Shown: one piece after another, positions 4,946 to 5,606 of the stretch
How the letters are laid out: the number at the start of each line of letters is the position of its first letter
How positions within the stretch are numbered: the first letter of the stretch is position 1
DNA from: Halomonas halophila
Lineage (GTDB): Bacteria > Pseudomonadota > Gammaproteobacteria > Pseudomonadales > Halomonadaceae
NCBI GenBank assembly: GCA_002433675.1
Contig: DJIP01000329.1
Coordinates: 1-5,606 of the forward strand
Reading direction: 5' to 3'
Length of the DNA stretch: 5,606 nucleotides
Made by a program: the position numbers and the translations under genes
The notes under the pieces: generated by a model
The model's database searches: none
Told to the model about the DNA's origin: nothing
What the model saw: only the letters and a program-made list of their open reading frames with translations

Positions 4946-5606
4946 TCAGCGGCCAAAGCCGTACAGTTCGGCCGGATTGTCCACCAGGATGCGTTGGCGT
5001 TGCTGCTCATTGGCCCAGGACAGCAGCACGTCGAGCTGATCAGGATCGTCGGGATACTGATCTCGCGGGACGCCGATATGCGGCCAGTTGCTGCCCCAGA
5101 TGATGCGTTCCGGGGCGTGGTTGATCACCCGACGCGCGATGGCCCCGACGTCTTCGTATTCGGGCCCTCCGCTCAGGCTGGTCTCGTAACCGGCGCAGAT
5201 CTTGAACCAGGCGTTGCCGCGGTCAAGCAGCCTGAGAATGGCATCGACGCGAGGATCATCGGCCGGCACCGGATCGATGAACTTGCCGATATGATCAATG
5301 ATGTACGGACACTGGATACGTTCCAGCATCGGCAGGTGCTGGTCGAGCTCGCGGCCATTGAACTGCACCATCAGGTGCCAGCCTAGGGGGGCGATCAACG
5401 GCTCGACCTCGGGCAGGCGAGCCAACGGCATGGCGCCACCGCCCAGGTTCATGATGCGTGCGCCGCGCACACCTCGGTCGTGCCAGTCTTCGAGCGTCGC
5501 CAGCGGGGTGTCAGGAGCGACGACGGCGACCCCACGAGCCTTGTCGAGTCCCAGTTGATCTAGTGATGCAAGCAAGTCGCCATTGTCGAACTGGTAGGCG
5601 TTGGAC
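4946..5606 (-). CDS. LigI-like amidohydrolase, probable D-galactarolactone isomerase (start cut by right window edge)
   Basis: The frame is open from the right edge to the TGA at 4946-4948, giving about 219 residues of a family usually near 280-300, so the N-terminus with the His-x-His motif is missing. Visible family segments are RGVAVVAPDTP, GVRGARIMNLGGGA, GWHLMVQFNGREL, IIDHIGKF (5300-5277; it carries the strand-end His at 5291-5293), WFKICAGYETS and RIIWGSNWPH (5078-5107). These place it in the Amidohydro_2 group with 2-pyrone-4,6-dicarboxylate lactonase. Asn (codon 5089-5087) stands where LigI-type hydrolases have the general-base Asp. As I recall, Agrobacterium galactarolactone isomerase is explained by loss of that base. 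With udh 35 bp downstream, the likely role is moving the Udh product from the 1,5- to the 1,4-lactone. A uronic lactonase is the main alternative. Confidence 0.85.
   Translation of the reverse strand, partial: SNAYQFDNGDLLASLDQLGLDKARGVAVVAPDTPLATLEDWHDRGVRGARIMNLGGGAMPLARLPEVEPLIAPLGWHLMVQFNGRELDQHLPMLERIQCPYIIDHIGKFIDPVPADDPRVDAILRLLDRGNAWFKICAGYETSLSGGPEYEDVGAIARRVINHAPERIIWGSNWPHIGVPRDQYPDDPDQLDVLLSWANEQQRQRILVDNPAELYGFGR

Noticed and set aside
4934..5386. 150-codon plus-strand ORF
   Set aside because: Antisense to the amidohydrolase gene, whose conserved segments are clear. GC-rich codon use keeps the opposite frame open.

Overview
The window looks like a chromosomal segment of a GC-rich gammaproteobacterium. 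The gene set, the acidic proteins and the combination of families (an osmotic-stress-type retropepsin/transglutaminase-7TM pair beside oxidative uronate catabolism) fit a Halomonas-like halophile best. That placement is inference from gene content; no rRNA or marker gene is present.

Layout. (1) 1-1581, minus strand: a periplasmic lipoprotein of the RimB/'ATP-dependent zinc protease' family, really a retropepsin-like aspartic protease fold (1581-730). It is followed by the 5' part of an 'inactive transglutaminase fused to seven transmembrane helices' protein (668 to the left edge). A strong GC hairpin lies in the 61-nt gap between them. The third usual member of this locus, an alpha-L-glutamate ligase-like protein, would be expected beyond the left edge. 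(2) 1582-2067: a 486-bp divergent intergenic region with hairpins, a short tandem repeat, a doubtful 54-codon ORF and a candidate promoter for the next gene. (3) 2068-2751, plus strand: a DJ-1/PfpI protein of the Hsp31-like type with Glu28, Cys133 and His134 in place. (4) 2752-3131: a convergent intergenic stretch with a weak terminator candidate, an AT-rich palindrome and a 35-codon ORF in frame behind the next gene. (5) 3132-5606, minus strand: a uronate-oxidation cluster. In transcription order it holds a LigI-like amidohydrolase, probably D-galactarolactone isomerase (cut by the right edge), uronate dehydrogenase (udh), and a GntR/FadR-type regulator with an FCD ligand domain.

How it works together. 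Udh oxidises D-galacturonate or D-glucuronate to the aldaro-1,5-lactone with NAD+. The amidohydrolase would then move the lactone from 1,5 to 1,4; it carries Asn where LigI has its general-base Asp. The FCD regulator probably senses a pathway intermediate. The gap in front of the regulator gene holds the most unusual DNA in the window: four tandem 13-bp units (3941-3992) followed directly by an inverted repeat with 8-bp arms (3992-4019). I did not find a defence system, CRISPR array, mobile element or RNA gene. Most of the coding content is ordinary; the non-coding arrays are the parts worth a second look.
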